From contig CABYZT010000005.1 of assembly GCA_902523515.1 (NCBI GenBank), positions 28,551-92,550 on the forward strand: a DNA stretch of 64,000 nt, written 5' to 3'. Made by a program: the position numbers and the translations under genes. Source of the DNA: an uncultured Pelagibacteraceae bacterium. Lineage in GTDB: Bacteria; Pseudomonadota; Alphaproteobacteria; Pelagibacterales; Pelagibacteraceae. Shown one piece after another: positions 18,714 through 27,428 of this stretch (position 1 is the first letter of the stretch; each line of letters starts with the position of its first letter). The notes beneath the pieces were generated by a model, which made no database searches, was not told where the DNA came from, and saw nothing but the letters and a program-made list of their open reading frames with translations.

Positions 18714-19399
18714 AAATTTTTATATTTGTTTGTCTCAGAAACTAGTTGTGCAACAATTGATAAAGCAATTTCAGAAGCAGATTTTCCTCCTAGTTTTATT
18801 CCAATTGGTCCATGTATTGAGTCAATTTCTTTATCATTAAATCCTTCATCTTTTAATCTTTTACATCTGTTGTCATGAGTTTTTTTACTCCCTAAAGCAC
18901 CTATATAAAAAAACTTTTTTTTTAAAGCATATTTCAACGCTGGCTCATCAATTTTTGGATCATGACTCAAAGTAATTAAAGCAGTATTAGAGTTTGTTTG
19001 AATATTTTTAAAAAATTCTTCAGGCCATTTATTGATAATTTTAACATTTTGAAATTTTTGTTTAGTTGTGAAATATTCTCTTGGATCAACAACAGTAACA
19101 TCAAAATTTAAATCCTTTAAAAATTTAATTAAATATTGTGTTATATGTACTGCGCCAATGATAATAACTTCAATTGGTTTAATATAATTTTGAATTAAAA
19201 TTTCGGTATTATTAATTAAGCCACTTTTCTTTAAATTATAATAATTCTCAATATCGTTTTTATAATTAATAAAATTATTACTTAAAGGTATTCCTGTTTT
19301 ATATATTTCAGAGGATCCATTACTTAAATTAGTTAAAACAGCAAATTGTTCATTGGATGATTTTTTTTTTATTATTTCTTTAAGTATTTCTATTTTCAT
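18710..19399 (-). CDS. xdhC: XdhC C-terminal (Rossmann) domain protein
   Basis: A 229-residue protein matching the XdhC C-terminal NAD(P)-binding half: IIGAVHITQYLIKFLKDL then TVVDPREYFT, and PIGIKLGGKSASEIALSIVAQL near the end. XdhC binds molybdenum cofactor, helps to sulfurate it, and inserts it into xanthine dehydrogenase. The start ATG at 19399 is formed by the TAATG that ends the gene for the N-terminal domain. A longer frame upstream (to 19459) only shadows that gene. So what is usually one protein is two coupled genes here. The xdhAB genes it would serve lie at 23.7-27.4 kb. Confidence 0.85.
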   Translation of the reverse strand: MKIEILKEIIKKKSSNEQFAVLTNLSNGSSEIYKTGIPLSNNFINYKNDIENYYNLKKSGLINNTEILIQNYIKPIEVIIIGAVHITQYLIKFLKDLNFDVTVVDPREYFTTKQKFQNVKIINKWPEEFFKNIQTNSNTALITLSHDPKIDEPALKYALKKKFFYIGALGSKKTHDNRCKRLKDEGFNDKEIDSIHGPIGIKLGGKSASEIALSIVAQLVSETNKYKNF

Positions 19400-19728
19400 T
19401 AATTTATTTGTTCTATAAAAACAGTCATTTCTCCTCCACATGCGAGGCCTACGCTCCAAGCATTTTCATCTGAGACTTTGAAATCAATTTTCTTAAATGA
19501 ATTTTTATTTTTTATTAGTTCAACACCTTCAGTAATTACGCTTGTTTCCACACAACCACCTGAAACTGAACCTAAAAAATTACCTTTTTCATCAATTATC
19601 ATTTTGCTTCCAATTTGGAATGGAGAAGATCCCCATGTTTGAACTAAAGTTGCAAGAACTACTTGTTTATCAGATTCAATCCATGCAATTGCTTCTTCTA
19701 AAATTGTATCTATCAATGGTTGTGTCAT
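19399..19728 (-). CDS. xdhC: XdhC N-terminal (CoxI) domain protein
   Basis: A 109-residue protein equal to the XdhC/CoxI N-terminal domain. Conserved stretches are VLATLVQTWGSSPFQIGSKM and GSVSGGCVETSVI, and the C-terminal LACGGEMTVFIE contains the Cys linked to molybdenum cofactor sulfuration. It precedes the Rossmann-domain gene with a one-base TAATG overlap, so it is translationally coupled and likely forms a two-chain XdhC. It follows the DUF1330 gene by 21 bases. It is part of the purine island. Confidence 0.87.
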   Translation of the reverse strand: MTQPLIDTILEEAIAWIESDKQVVLATLVQTWGSSPFQIGSKMIIDEKGNFLGSVSGGCVETSVITEGVELIKNKNSFKKIDFKVSDENAWSVGLACGGEMTVFIEQIN

Positions 19729-19749
19729 TTATTATATTGTTATTTAATT

Positions 19750-20037
19750 TTACATTCCTTCAAAAATAATGTGTTCTCTTACAGCATTATTTTCTAAATG
19801 TTTTCTAGCTTCAACATACTCTTCGGAATTGTAACAATTTTTTGCTGTTTCAATGTCTGGAAATTCTGCAAGTGCTACTCTAACCATTTCCCTACCTTCC
19901 AAAGTTACATTATTTGCACTTCTTGCTATTATTTTTCCAGAATATTTTTCAACCGCTTCTTTTGCTTTAATAGCATATTTCTTAAGTCTTTCGTCGTCTT
20001 TTATTTCAGTATAATTTGCAATCCAATAAGCTTTCAT
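19750..20037 (-). CDS. DUF1330 family protein
   Basis: A 95-residue soluble protein of the DUF1330 family, which has a dimeric ferredoxin-like (alpha/beta barrel) fold. Recognisable parts are the start MKAYWIANYTEIKD, the middle GKIIARSANNVTLEG and LAEFPDIETAKNCYNSEEY. No enzymatic function is established for the family. It is the first gene of a short leftward operon with the two xdhC genes, 21 bases apart, and is divergent from the cytochrome c gene. Its location inside the purine island suggests a role in oxidised-purine metabolism, which is inference only. Confidence 0.8.
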   Translation of the reverse strand: MKAYWIANYTEIKDDERLKKYAIKAKEAVEKYSGKIIARSANNVTLEGREMVRVALAEFPDIETAKNCYNSEEYVEARKHLENNAVREHIIFEGM

Positions 20038-20080
20038 AATTCTCCTTTTTAAATTTTTTTAATTATGATACCAAATTTAT

Positions 20081-20404
20081 GTGAAAAAATTATTTTTAAA
20101 TTTCTTTAATACATTATTGTTTTTGATATTATTATCGTCAACCCACGTTAATGCTGATCAACTGTTTAATAAGGGAAAAGAAGTTTTTTTAGGGGCTGGT
20201 AATTGTGCAGCATGCCATATGCTTTCAGATGCTGGATCGAACGCAATGGTTGGTCCAAATTTAAATGAAATTAGACCTGATATTCAAAGAATTATAATGG
20301 CAGTTAGAAACGGTATAGGAGTAATGCCCGCAATGGAGGGTATACTAACTGATGAGGAAATAGAAGCAGTTGCTCACTATACTTCTATAGCTGCGGAACA
20401 ATAA
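20081..20404 (+). CDS. Small secreted c-type cytochrome
   Basis: A 107-residue class I cytochrome c starting at a GTG. A signal peptide covers about residues 1-25 (cut likely after VNA). The haem attachment motif CAACH is at 42-46, and the axial Met is in GVMPAM (Met82 or Met85). It would be a periplasmic monohaem electron carrier. It is flanked by xdhC/DUF1330 on one side and the allantoin genes on the other, ends 9 bases before puuE, and no oxidase genes are near. The nearby membrane urate hydroxylase PuuD lacks the C-terminal cytochrome c domain described for its family, so this protein may supply that domain as a separate subunit. Confidence 0.9.
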   Translation: MKKLFLNFFNTLLFLILLSSTHVNADQLFNKGKEVFLGAGNCAACHMLSDAGSNAMVGPNLNEIRPDIQRIIMAVRNGIGVMPAMEGILTDEEIEAVAHYTSIAAEQ

Positions 20405-20412
20405 TAAAAATT

Positions 20413-21312
20413 TTAACTATAATTTTTTATCCAATGTTTAGCTATGTCTACTCTTTTGCAGATCCAAATATCCTTAAATTTTGTAATGTAATTTAAAAAT
20501 TTTTTAAGAGACTGTATTCTGCCAGGTCTTCCAATTAATCTACAATGCAAGCCAACCGACATCATCTTTGGTGAAGTTTTTCCTTCCTCATAAAGGGCAT
20601 CGAAACTATCTTTTAAATAATTATAAAATTGTCCACCCGAATTAAATCCTTGATTGGTTGCAAATCTCATATCATTGTTATCAAGTGTATAAGGAATCAT
20701 CAGTTGTTTTTTATTACCTTTTTTTATCCAATATGGAAGATCATCACTGTATGTATCGCTACAGTATAAAAAATCACCATTTTCGATTACTAAATCTAAA
20801 GTATTTGTGCTACACCTACCAGTGTACCAACCAGCAGGTTGATAGCCAAAAATCTTTTTTATAGATTTGACTGCAAGTTTCATATCATTCTTTTCTTTTT
20901 TCTTTGATACATTTTGATAATCAATCCATCTCCACCCATGACTAGCAACTTCATAATTTGCTTTTTTAATAGCAGAACAAACTTCTTTATTTCTCTCCAA
21001 TGCCATACCAACTCCAAAAATAGTAAGTGGAATTTTTTTTTTATTAAAGAGGTCGTGAATTCTCCAAAATCCTCTTCTTGATCCATATTCATAAATTGAC
21101 TCCATATTTAAGTGTCGACCTTTAATTGCTTTTGCTCCTATAATTTCTGATAAAAATACTTCTGAAGTTTTGTCACCGTGGAGAGTACAATTTTCTGCTC
21201 CTTCTTCATAATTTAGTACAAATTGTAAAGCTAACTTAGCGTTACCAGGCCACCTCACCTTAACTTGTTTGGAACCATATCCCACCAAATCTCTTGGATA
21301 TTTTTTTTTCAT
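20413..21312 (-). CDS. puuE: Allantoinase PuuE (polysaccharide deacetylase fold)
   Basis: A 299-residue NodB-fold protein of the PuuE type, which opens S-allantoin to allantoate without relation to the amidohydrolase AllB. The N-terminus YPRDLVGYGSKQVKVRWPG and LALQFVLNYEEGAENC are PuuE signatures. The active-site region includes ASHGWRWIDYQ and YCSDTYSDDLPYW, ending with GLHCRLIGRPGRI. It is the last gene of the uraD-alc-allA-puuE operon and its ATG overlaps the allA stop by 4 bases. It would act on the allantoin made by UraD. Confidence 0.92.
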   Translation of the reverse strand: MKKKYPRDLVGYGSKQVKVRWPGNAKLALQFVLNYEEGAENCTLHGDKTSEVFLSEIIGAKAIKGRHLNMESIYEYGSRRGFWRIHDLFNKKKIPLTIFGVGMALERNKEVCSAIKKANYEVASHGWRWIDYQNVSKKKEKNDMKLAVKSIKKIFGYQPAGWYTGRCSTNTLDLVIENGDFLYCSDTYSDDLPYWIKKGNKKQLMIPYTLDNNDMRFATNQGFNSGGQFYNYLKDSFDALYEEGKTSPKMMSVGLHCRLIGRPGRIQSLKKFLNYITKFKDIWICKRVDIAKHWIKNYS

Positions 21313-21800
21313 TTTTTTAAAATAATTTTATCTTTTTTAAATTTATAAATAACAAGATTGTTTCCTTTTCCTTTTCTATCAACAATTAGAAAATTCATAT
21401 CTTTCATAGAAATCAACGGAAAGTGCCAAATACCAGCATTGTAATTAACCCCAGTTTGTTTTGGTACTAAAAAGGATTGGATTTTATTTACATTTGGTTT
21501 ATCTCCTTTTGGTGCTACAAATACTAAAAATTTTGTATCTTCCATTGGTATAAAGGCTTGGCTTCCTAAAGGATGTTTTTCCATCATATCAATTTTCATA
21601 GGAAACCTTCTTTTTTTTGCTTTAAAAATACTAACAATTGCTTTCCCTCTGTTTTTAGATGCATCTAGGTTTATCAAATTATCAAATCTTTTTGCGTACC
21701 CTTCATTAATATTTATAGGATTTTTTTTTGACGTATCTATTAATTGACCAAATTTAGAAAAATTTTTTTTAGTAATTTTTTTTGCTTTTATTATTTTCAT
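21309..21800 (-). CDS. allA: Ureidoglycolate lyase AllA
   Basis: A 163-residue protein that splits ureidoglycolate to glyoxylate and urea. AllA motifs include MEKHPLGSQAFIPM near the middle and GVNYNAGIWHFPLI followed by FLIVDRKGKG, the metal/substrate site of this small cupin-like family. It is translationally coupled on both sides (4-base overlaps with alc upstream and puuE downstream). It is the last degradative step in the pathway and yields the carbon skeleton glyoxylate. Confidence 0.92.
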   Translation of the reverse strand: MKIIKAKKITKKNFSKFGQLIDTSKKNPININEGYAKRFDNLINLDASKNRGKAIVSIFKAKKRRFPMKIDMMEKHPLGSQAFIPMEDTKFLVFVAPKGDKPNVNKIQSFLVPKQTGVNYNAGIWHFPLISMKDMNFLIVDRKGKGNNLVIYKFKKDKIILKK

Positions 21801-22783
21801 TTCACAAAATTTCCGAATGCCCTTATTCTTGAAATTCCACCATCTGGATAAATATTAATTTTAAGATAATTTTCCTTACTTCTTTTAATTAAAAATTTTT
21901 TAAAAATATGTTTCTTGTGAGCTGACAGTTTTGACTTATTTAAAATAAACTTCCAATTTTTTGAATTGTTGACAATTGATTTATTGGAAAGATCTTTTGA
22001 AATGCTTGCAGTTTGAATTGAACAACTATCGGGATAGTTTCCTTTAAAATGATGGGTATCTATCTCTAGCTTTTTTATTAATCCTGGTTTTCCAAATTTT
22101 ATTATAAGCCAATCAAAGTTTTTTCCTCTACTTCTTCTTGTTTCCCAACCATCTCCCATATTTTTTCCTTTACCAGGTGCTATGATATTTTCAGCTCTGC
22201 CGAAATGTTCATTATTACAACCAATAATTGAAGCGCCATTTAAAACAGATGTAAGGTTAATAGTTTTGTTATTTAAAAAGTTTTTCTCCATTTCAATTTT
22301 TCCATAAAGCCTTAGTCTTGCAACCCCACCATCTGGAAAAATGTTTAGTCTTATATAATTAAAAACAGATTTGTTGTTTGATTTGAAGCTATGGTTTCGG
22401 CTTGGCCCAAGTTTTTTTTTGCTCAGTAAAGAAATCCATTTTGTTTTCTTATTAGGCTTTGTTTTACTTAAGCAACCCTCTAACGAAGCATGCGTGGGTT
22501 GGTTTCCATTGAAGTGTGTTGTGTCAATGTCTATATCAAATATCTTCCCAGGTTTACCAAGTTTTAAAATTAAATAATCAAAACCTTTTGATCTTCTTCT
22601 CCTTGTTTCCCATCCATCCATCCATTTGCCATGTTTGTCAAACAGTCCATCTTTAAAAACTGGAGTTTCGATGTTTAATATTCTATGAGCAGCTGCAAAA
22701 AAATCGTCAGTCTTAAATATAACTTTAGATCCAATTCTTGGGTCCGCTAAGTTAATCATTTTTGCACTTATAAATTTTTTCAT
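21797..22783 (-). CDS. alc: Allantoicase
   Basis: A 328-residue protein with the family's internal duplication. The first half has DGWETRRRRSKGFDYLI then IDIDTTHFNGN; the second repeats GDGWETRRSRGKNFDWLI then LEIDTHHFKGN. Each half ends with a PDGGVARLRLYG/PDGGISRIRAFG strand. It hydrolyses allantoate to ureidoglycolate and urea. The 4-base overlaps with uraD upstream and allA downstream show coupling. Allantoicase with AllA, rather than the ammonia-releasing AllC/UGlyAH branch, means the nitrogen leaves as urea. Confidence 0.95.
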   Translation of the reverse strand: MKKFISAKMINLADPRIGSKVIFKTDDFFAAAHRILNIETPVFKDGLFDKHGKWMDGWETRRRRSKGFDYLILKLGKPGKIFDIDIDTTHFNGNQPTHASLEGCLSKTKPNKKTKWISLLSKKKLGPSRNHSFKSNNKSVFNYIRLNIFPDGGVARLRLYGKIEMEKNFLNNKTINLTSVLNGASIIGCNNEHFGRAENIIAPGKGKNMGDGWETRRSRGKNFDWLIIKFGKPGLIKKLEIDTHHFKGNYPDSCSIQTASISKDLSNKSIVNNSKNWKFILNKSKLSAHKKHIFKKFLIKRSKENYLKINIYPDGGISRIRAFGNFVK

Positions 22784-23277
22784 TTTTTATTTATTTCATT
22801 CAAACGAAAGGTTGCGATTTTTTTTACTTGTTTTTTTGCTTCAAGGAATTCACTTTCTACATCACTTTGTATTCTTTGTCTAAAATTATTCAAAATTTCA
22901 TTTTTATCTTTACCTTTTACGGCAATTATAAAAGGAAAATTAAACTTTTTTTTATATTCTGAATTTAATTTTTTAAATTCTTCATATTCATCATTAGAAC
23001 ATTGGTTTAATTTTGCAGAGGCTTGTTCTGATATAGATTCAGAGGTCATTTTTTTTGCTACAGCAAGCTCAGGGTGAGCATTTAAAATCTCTAATATTTT
23101 ATTCTTTTCGTAATTTTCATAAATATCAAGCATTTTAAATATAATATCTTCAAAGTTTTTAAATGGTTTTGACTCAAATGCTTCCACTGCAACTGACTCA
23201 GTTTTTTCAAAAACATTACCAAATAAAGACAAAAAATCAGACTTGTTAAGATCGTTAATGTTATCTATTGTTCTCAT
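22780..23277 (-). CDS. uraD: OHCU decarboxylase UraD
   Basis: A 165-residue protein that decarboxylates 2-oxo-4-hydroxy-4-carboxy-5-ureidoimidazoline to S-allantoin. Family residues include the active-site His in NAHPELAV near residue 65, the substrate Glu-containing region SISEQASAKLNQCS, and KFNFPFIIAVKGK. It is the first gene of the leftward allantoin operon, divergent from uraH across 47 bases, so the two successive ring-opening enzymes share a control region. Confidence 0.93.
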   Translation of the reverse strand: MRTIDNINDLNKSDFLSLFGNVFEKTESVAVEAFESKPFKNFEDIIFKMLDIYENYEKNKILEILNAHPELAVAKKMTSESISEQASAKLNQCSNDEYEEFKKLNSEYKKKFNFPFIIAVKGKDKNEILNNFRQRIQSDVESEFLEAKKQVKKIATFRLNEINKK

Positions 23278-23324
23278 ATAACTTTTAAAAATTAAAGTTT
23301 GAAATTAAATGATACTATAATTTT

Positions 23325-23675
23325 ATGACAAAGCTCACAACTCATGTTTTAGATGTGTATTCTGGTAAACCTGGCAAAGGTATCCTAGTTGAGTTGTTTT
23401 ATATTAATAATTCAGAACGAAAAAAATTAACCTCAACAAAACTCAATGACGATGGTAGAGCTAATTCACCATTAGCTGAGGGAGATATTTTTGTTAAGGG
23501 CAAATATGAATTAGTTTTTCATATTGGTGACTATTTTAAAAATATATCTTCAGCTAGCGATGTGCCATTCTTGGATGATGTTGTTATAAGATTTGGTATT
23601 TCAGATCCCTCACAGCATTATCATGTTCCTTTACTTGTTTCACCTTGGAGTTATTCTACTTATAGAGGTAGTTAA
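23325..23675 (+). CDS. uraH: 5-hydroxyisourate hydrolase UraH (transthyretin-like)
   Basis: A 116-residue transthyretin-related protein that hydrolyses 5-hydroxyisourate, the first urate oxidation product. The active-site His is in LTTHVLDVYSGKPGKGI; RFGI and QHYHVPLLVSPWSYSTYRGS end the chain, and the final YRGS is the hallmark that separates the hydrolase from true transthyretin. There is no signal peptide, so it is cytoplasmic. Its stop abuts the GTG of xdhA, placing it at the head of a rightward six-gene operon. Confidence 0.95.
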   Translation: MTKLTTHVLDVYSGKPGKGILVELFYINNSERKKLTSTKLNDDGRANSPLAEGDIFVKGKYELVFHIGDYFKNISSASDVPFLDDVVIRFGISDPSQHYHVPLLVSPWSYSTYRGS

Positions 23676-25112
23676 GTGATATCGAGTTCTCTTAAATTTC
23701 TGTTAAATGACAAGCTTATAGTAATCAAAAATCCCGATCCAAATCAAACCATACTTAATTATATTAGAACCGAATTAAAAAAGACTGGAACCAAAGAAGG
23801 ATGTTCAGAGGGTGGTTGTGGCGCGTGTACAATTGTTTTAGGTGAATTAGTCGATAATAAGATTATATATAAGGCAATTAATTCCTGTATTTCATTTGTT
23901 CCATCATTAAATGGTAAACAACTTTTAATTGTAGAAGATTTGGTTTCCAAAGATGGCAAACTTCACCCTGTACAAGATGCGATGGTAAAATTTCATGGTT
24001 CCCAATGCGGTTTCTGTACACCAGGATTTGTTATGGCTTTATTTTCAATGTTTAAAAATAACAAAAATCTTAATAATGAATTAATAACAGATTCTATTTC
24101 AGGTAATTTATGTCGTTGCACTGGATATAGACCTATAATTGATGCTGCAAAAAGTTTAGACAAGAAAAACAGGAATGATCAATTTAGTAAAAATAATTAT
24201 AAAGTTATTCAATTATTAAAAAAAATTAAACCAAAAAATATTTATATTAAAAAAGATAATAAAATTTATTTTTCACCAAAGAATATTAAGGATTTAAAAA
24301 ATATAATTAAAAAATACTCTAATTTTAGTTTTCTTGCAGGTGGAACAGACTTATCTTTAAAAGTTACAAAAGAAAGAAAAGAAATTCCTTTTATAATTGA
24401 TTTAAAAGAAATAAAAGAATTAGACTTTATAAAAGTAAATAAAAATTACCTTGAGGTTGGCGCCTCTACACCTTTAATAAAATTTGAAAAAGAAATTAAA
24501 AAACATTATCCAGATTTTTATTTAGTTCTTAAAAGATATGGTTCTGTTCAAATTCGAAATGTAGGAACTATAGGTGGTAACATTGCAACAGCATCTCCGA
24601 TAGGTGATACATTACCAATTTTGTTATCTTTAAATGCAGAAATTTTAATTGAAAGCTTCAATCAAAGAAAAGTAATTCCTATAAATAATTTTTTCCTTGA
24701 TTATAGAAAAACTAAATTAAAAAAGAACCAATTTATTCACTCAATAAAAATACCATTATTTAAGAAAAATATTTTTAAAGCATTTAAAATATCAAAAAGA
24801 TTTGATGATGATATTTCATCTGTTTGTGGATCTTTTAACTTTGAAATTGATAAAAATAAAATTAAAGAGGTTTTTATTGCTTTTGGAGGTATGGCAGCTG
24901 TACCAAAAAGAGCTAAAGCCTGTGAGAAAATTCTTAAGAATAAACCTCTTAATTTAAGTACTTTTAATCAAGCCAAAAATTATCTTGATAAAGACCTAAG
25001 TCCTATAGGGGATATGAGAGCAAGTAAAGAATATAGACTAGAGATAGCAAAAAATTTATTGATGAAATGTTTCGTAGAGATAGATTCTAATAAGCTAACA
25101 AGAGTTAATTAA
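23676..25112 (+). CDS. xdhA: Xanthine dehydrogenase small subunit (FeS/FAD)
   Basis: A 478-residue subunit starting at a GTG directly after uraH. The N-terminal 2Fe-2S domain has GCSEGGCGACT with a following Cys; the second cluster is made by CGFCTPG and LCRCTGYRP (residues ~110-155). The FAD domain spans about 190-360 (FLAGGTDLSLKV, VGTIGGNIATASPIGDTLP), and a CO-dehydrogenase-flavoprotein C-terminal domain completes it. It passes electrons from the molybdenum site to FAD, normally to NAD+. The large subunit follows with no gap. Confidence 0.95.
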   Translation: MISSSLKFLLNDKLIVIKNPDPNQTILNYIRTELKKTGTKEGCSEGGCGACTIVLGELVDNKIIYKAINSCISFVPSLNGKQLLIVEDLVSKDGKLHPVQDAMVKFHGSQCGFCTPGFVMALFSMFKNNKNLNNELITDSISGNLCRCTGYRPIIDAAKSLDKKNRNDQFSKNNYKVIQLLKKIKPKNIYIKKDNKIYFSPKNIKDLKNIIKKYSNFSFLAGGTDLSLKVTKERKEIPFIIDLKEIKELDFIKVNKNYLEVGASTPLIKFEKEIKKHYPDFYLVLKRYGSVQIRNVGTIGGNIATASPIGDTLPILLSLNAEILIESFNQRKVIPINNFFLDYRKTKLKKNQFIHSIKIPLFKKNIFKAFKISKRFDDDISSVCGSFNFEIDKNKIKEVFIAFGGMAAVPKRAKACEKILKNKPLNLSTFNQAKNYLDKDLSPIGDMRASKEYRLEIAKNLLMKCFVEIDSNKLTRVN

Positions 25113-27428
25113 ATGAGCAAAGAGAACTATATTAATGATGTAAGACCACATGATAGTGCTTATAAGCACGTAAGTGGATATGCTGAATACACTGACGACA
25201 TTAATGAACCAAAAAATACAATTTATGGTGCTATTGGTTTAAGTAAAAAAGCTCATGCAATAATCAAAAAAATAGACTTAAGCGATGTAAAAAAAAGTGA
25301 AGGGGTGATATCAGTAGTCACTCAAAGTGATATCTCAGGAAGGAACGATGTAGGCCCTGTTTTTGATGGTGATCCAATATTTCCAGATAAAAAAGTTGAG
25401 TTTTTTGGTCAACCATTGTTTGCTGTAGCTGCCACAACTACTGAATTTGCAAGAAAAGCAGTATTAAAGGCAAAAATAACTTATAAAGATTTAAAACCAG
25501 TTATCACAATAAAAGATGCTTTAAATAAAAAACAGTTTTTATTTAAGCCTAGAAAAATTAAAAAAGGAAACCCTTCTAAGAAAATTAAAAATTCAAAATA
25601 TAATTTGAAGGGAAACTTTACAACCGGAAGTCAAGAACACTTTTATTTAGAGGGTCAGGCAGCGTTTGTTATACCTAAAGAAGATGATAATTTTTTAGTT
25701 TACAGTTCAACACAACATCCTTCTGAGACACAACAATTAATTGCAAAAATGTTTAATCAGAAAAGTAATTCAATAAATGTTGAAGTAAGAAGAATTGGAG
25801 GTGGATTTGGAGGCAAAGAGACAAATTTTATGACTGCATGTATTTGTGCGTTGTTGGCAAAAAAAACAGGTCAGCCTGTGAAATTAAGACTAGATAGAGA
25901 TGATGATATAATTTTGACTGGTAAAAGGCATGAATTTTTATCTGAATACGAAGTTGGATTTAATGATGAAGGAATTATTGAAGGATTAAAAATTAACTTA
26001 TCATCAAATTGTGGAATGTCGCCTGATTTATCAGTAGCAATAAATGAAAGAGCTCTTCTTCATATAGACAATGCGTATTACATATCAGATATCGAGATAA
26101 CAAATAATTTATGTAAGACAAATATTCCAACTTCAACTGCATTTAGAGGCTTTGGTGGAAATCAAGGAATGATGGCTATAGAAAATGTTATTGATAATAT
26201 TTCAAGGTATTTAAAAATAGATCCCATCCAAGTTCGAAAGAAAAATTTTTATCAAAAAGATAAAAAAAATATAACTCACTATGGAATGACTATTGAAGAC
26301 AATGTGATTAACGAAATATTTAAAAATTTAGAAAATAAATCTAATTATAAAAAAAGATATTCAGAGATAAAAAAATTCAATGAAAAAAATAAATTTAAAA
26401 AGAAAGGTATAGCTATTACACCAGTAAAATTTGGGATTTCATTTACAACAATTCATTTAAATCAAGCTGGTGCTTTAGTGCATATTTATACAGATGGAAG
26501 TGTGTACTTGAACCATGGTGGTATAGAAATGGGTCAAGGGACTCATACAAAAATAGCTCAACTAGTGGCCAATTCCTTGGGATTACCATACAATTTAGTA
26601 CATATTTCATCAACAAACACTGCTAAGGTTCCAAATACTTCAGCTAGCGCTGCATCTTCAACCACAGACCTTAATGGTGCTGCAGCATTAAATGCAGTAG
26701 CAAAAATTAAATTAAATTTAGAAAAATTTATTAAAAAAAAATATAAGATTTACAATCAAGAAGCAGTTTATAAGGATCAATATATAATATTTGGAAACAG
26801 ACAATTTGAATTTAAAAGTATTATTCAAGAAGCATATTTAAATAGAATTTCTCTTTCATCCTCAGGTTTTTATTCAACGCCAAAAATAAACTTTGATAAA
26901 AAAAAATTTAGAGGAAGACCATTTTATTATTTTTGTTATGGTGCTGCTGTTTCAGAAGTAACTATAGATACACTGACAGGTGAAAATATCCTAGAAAGAG
27001 TTGATATTTTGCATGATGCAGGGAAACCAATAAATCCTGCACTTGAATTAGGTCAGATCGAAGGGGGTTTTGTTCAAGGACAAGGTTGGTTAACTATTGA
27101 AGAACTTAATTGGAAATCAAATGGTCAGATTACAACTTTCTCTCCATCAACGTATAAAATTCCTGCTGTAAGTGATATTCCAAAAAAATTTAATGTAGAA
27201 ATTTTTAAAGATGGAATAAATAAAGAAAAAGTTGTTAATAAAGCAAAGACAACAGGCGAACCTCCTCTAATGTTAGCTATGAGCGTTTTTTATGCGATTA
27301 AAGATGCAGTTGCTTCAGTTGGAAATTATCAGTTTGCACCAGAACTTAATGCGCCAGCAACACCTGAAAGAATTTTAATGAGTATTAACAAAATTAAAAA
27401 TAAAATAAAAAAAAAAAATGGAAGATAA
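25113..27428 (+). CDS. xdhB: Xanthine dehydrogenase molybdenum-binding subunit
   Basis: A 771-residue molybdopterin subunit oxidising hypoxanthine and xanthine to urate. It has RRIGGGFGGKE (substrate channel), STAFRGFGGNQGM (the Arg near residue 345 expected of xanthine enzymes), the cofactor loop ASAASSTTDLNGAAALNA and the catalytic Glu716 in TGEPPLMLA. These point to xanthine dehydrogenase rather than an aldehyde oxidase or CO dehydrogenase. It overlaps guaD by 11 bases. It needs XdhC (two genes at 18.7-19.7 kb) for its sulfurated cofactor. Confidence 0.95.
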   Translation: MSKENYINDVRPHDSAYKHVSGYAEYTDDINEPKNTIYGAIGLSKKAHAIIKKIDLSDVKKSEGVISVVTQSDISGRNDVGPVFDGDPIFPDKKVEFFGQPLFAVAATTTEFARKAVLKAKITYKDLKPVITIKDALNKKQFLFKPRKIKKGNPSKKIKNSKYNLKGNFTTGSQEHFYLEGQAAFVIPKEDDNFLVYSSTQHPSETQQLIAKMFNQKSNSINVEVRRIGGGFGGKETNFMTACICALLAKKTGQPVKLRLDRDDDIILTGKRHEFLSEYEVGFNDEGIIEGLKINLSSNCGMSPDLSVAINERALLHIDNAYYISDIEITNNLCKTNIPTSTAFRGFGGNQGMMAIENVIDNISRYLKIDPIQVRKKNFYQKDKKNITHYGMTIEDNVINEIFKNLENKSNYKKRYSEIKKFNEKNKFKKKGIAITPVKFGISFTTIHLNQAGALVHIYTDGSVYLNHGGIEMGQGTHTKIAQLVANSLGLPYNLVHISSTNTAKVPNTSASAASSTTDLNGAAALNAVAKIKLNLEKFIKKKYKIYNQEAVYKDQYIIFGNRQFEFKSIIQEAYLNRISLSSSGFYSTPKINFDKKKFRGRPFYYFCYGAAVSEVTIDTLTGENILERVDILHDAGKPINPALELGQIEGGFVQGQGWLTIEELNWKSNGQITTFSPSTYKIPAVSDIPKKFNVEIFKDGINKEKVVNKAKTTGEPPLMLAMSVFYAIKDAVASVGNYQFAPELNAPATPERILMSINKIKNKIKKKNGR

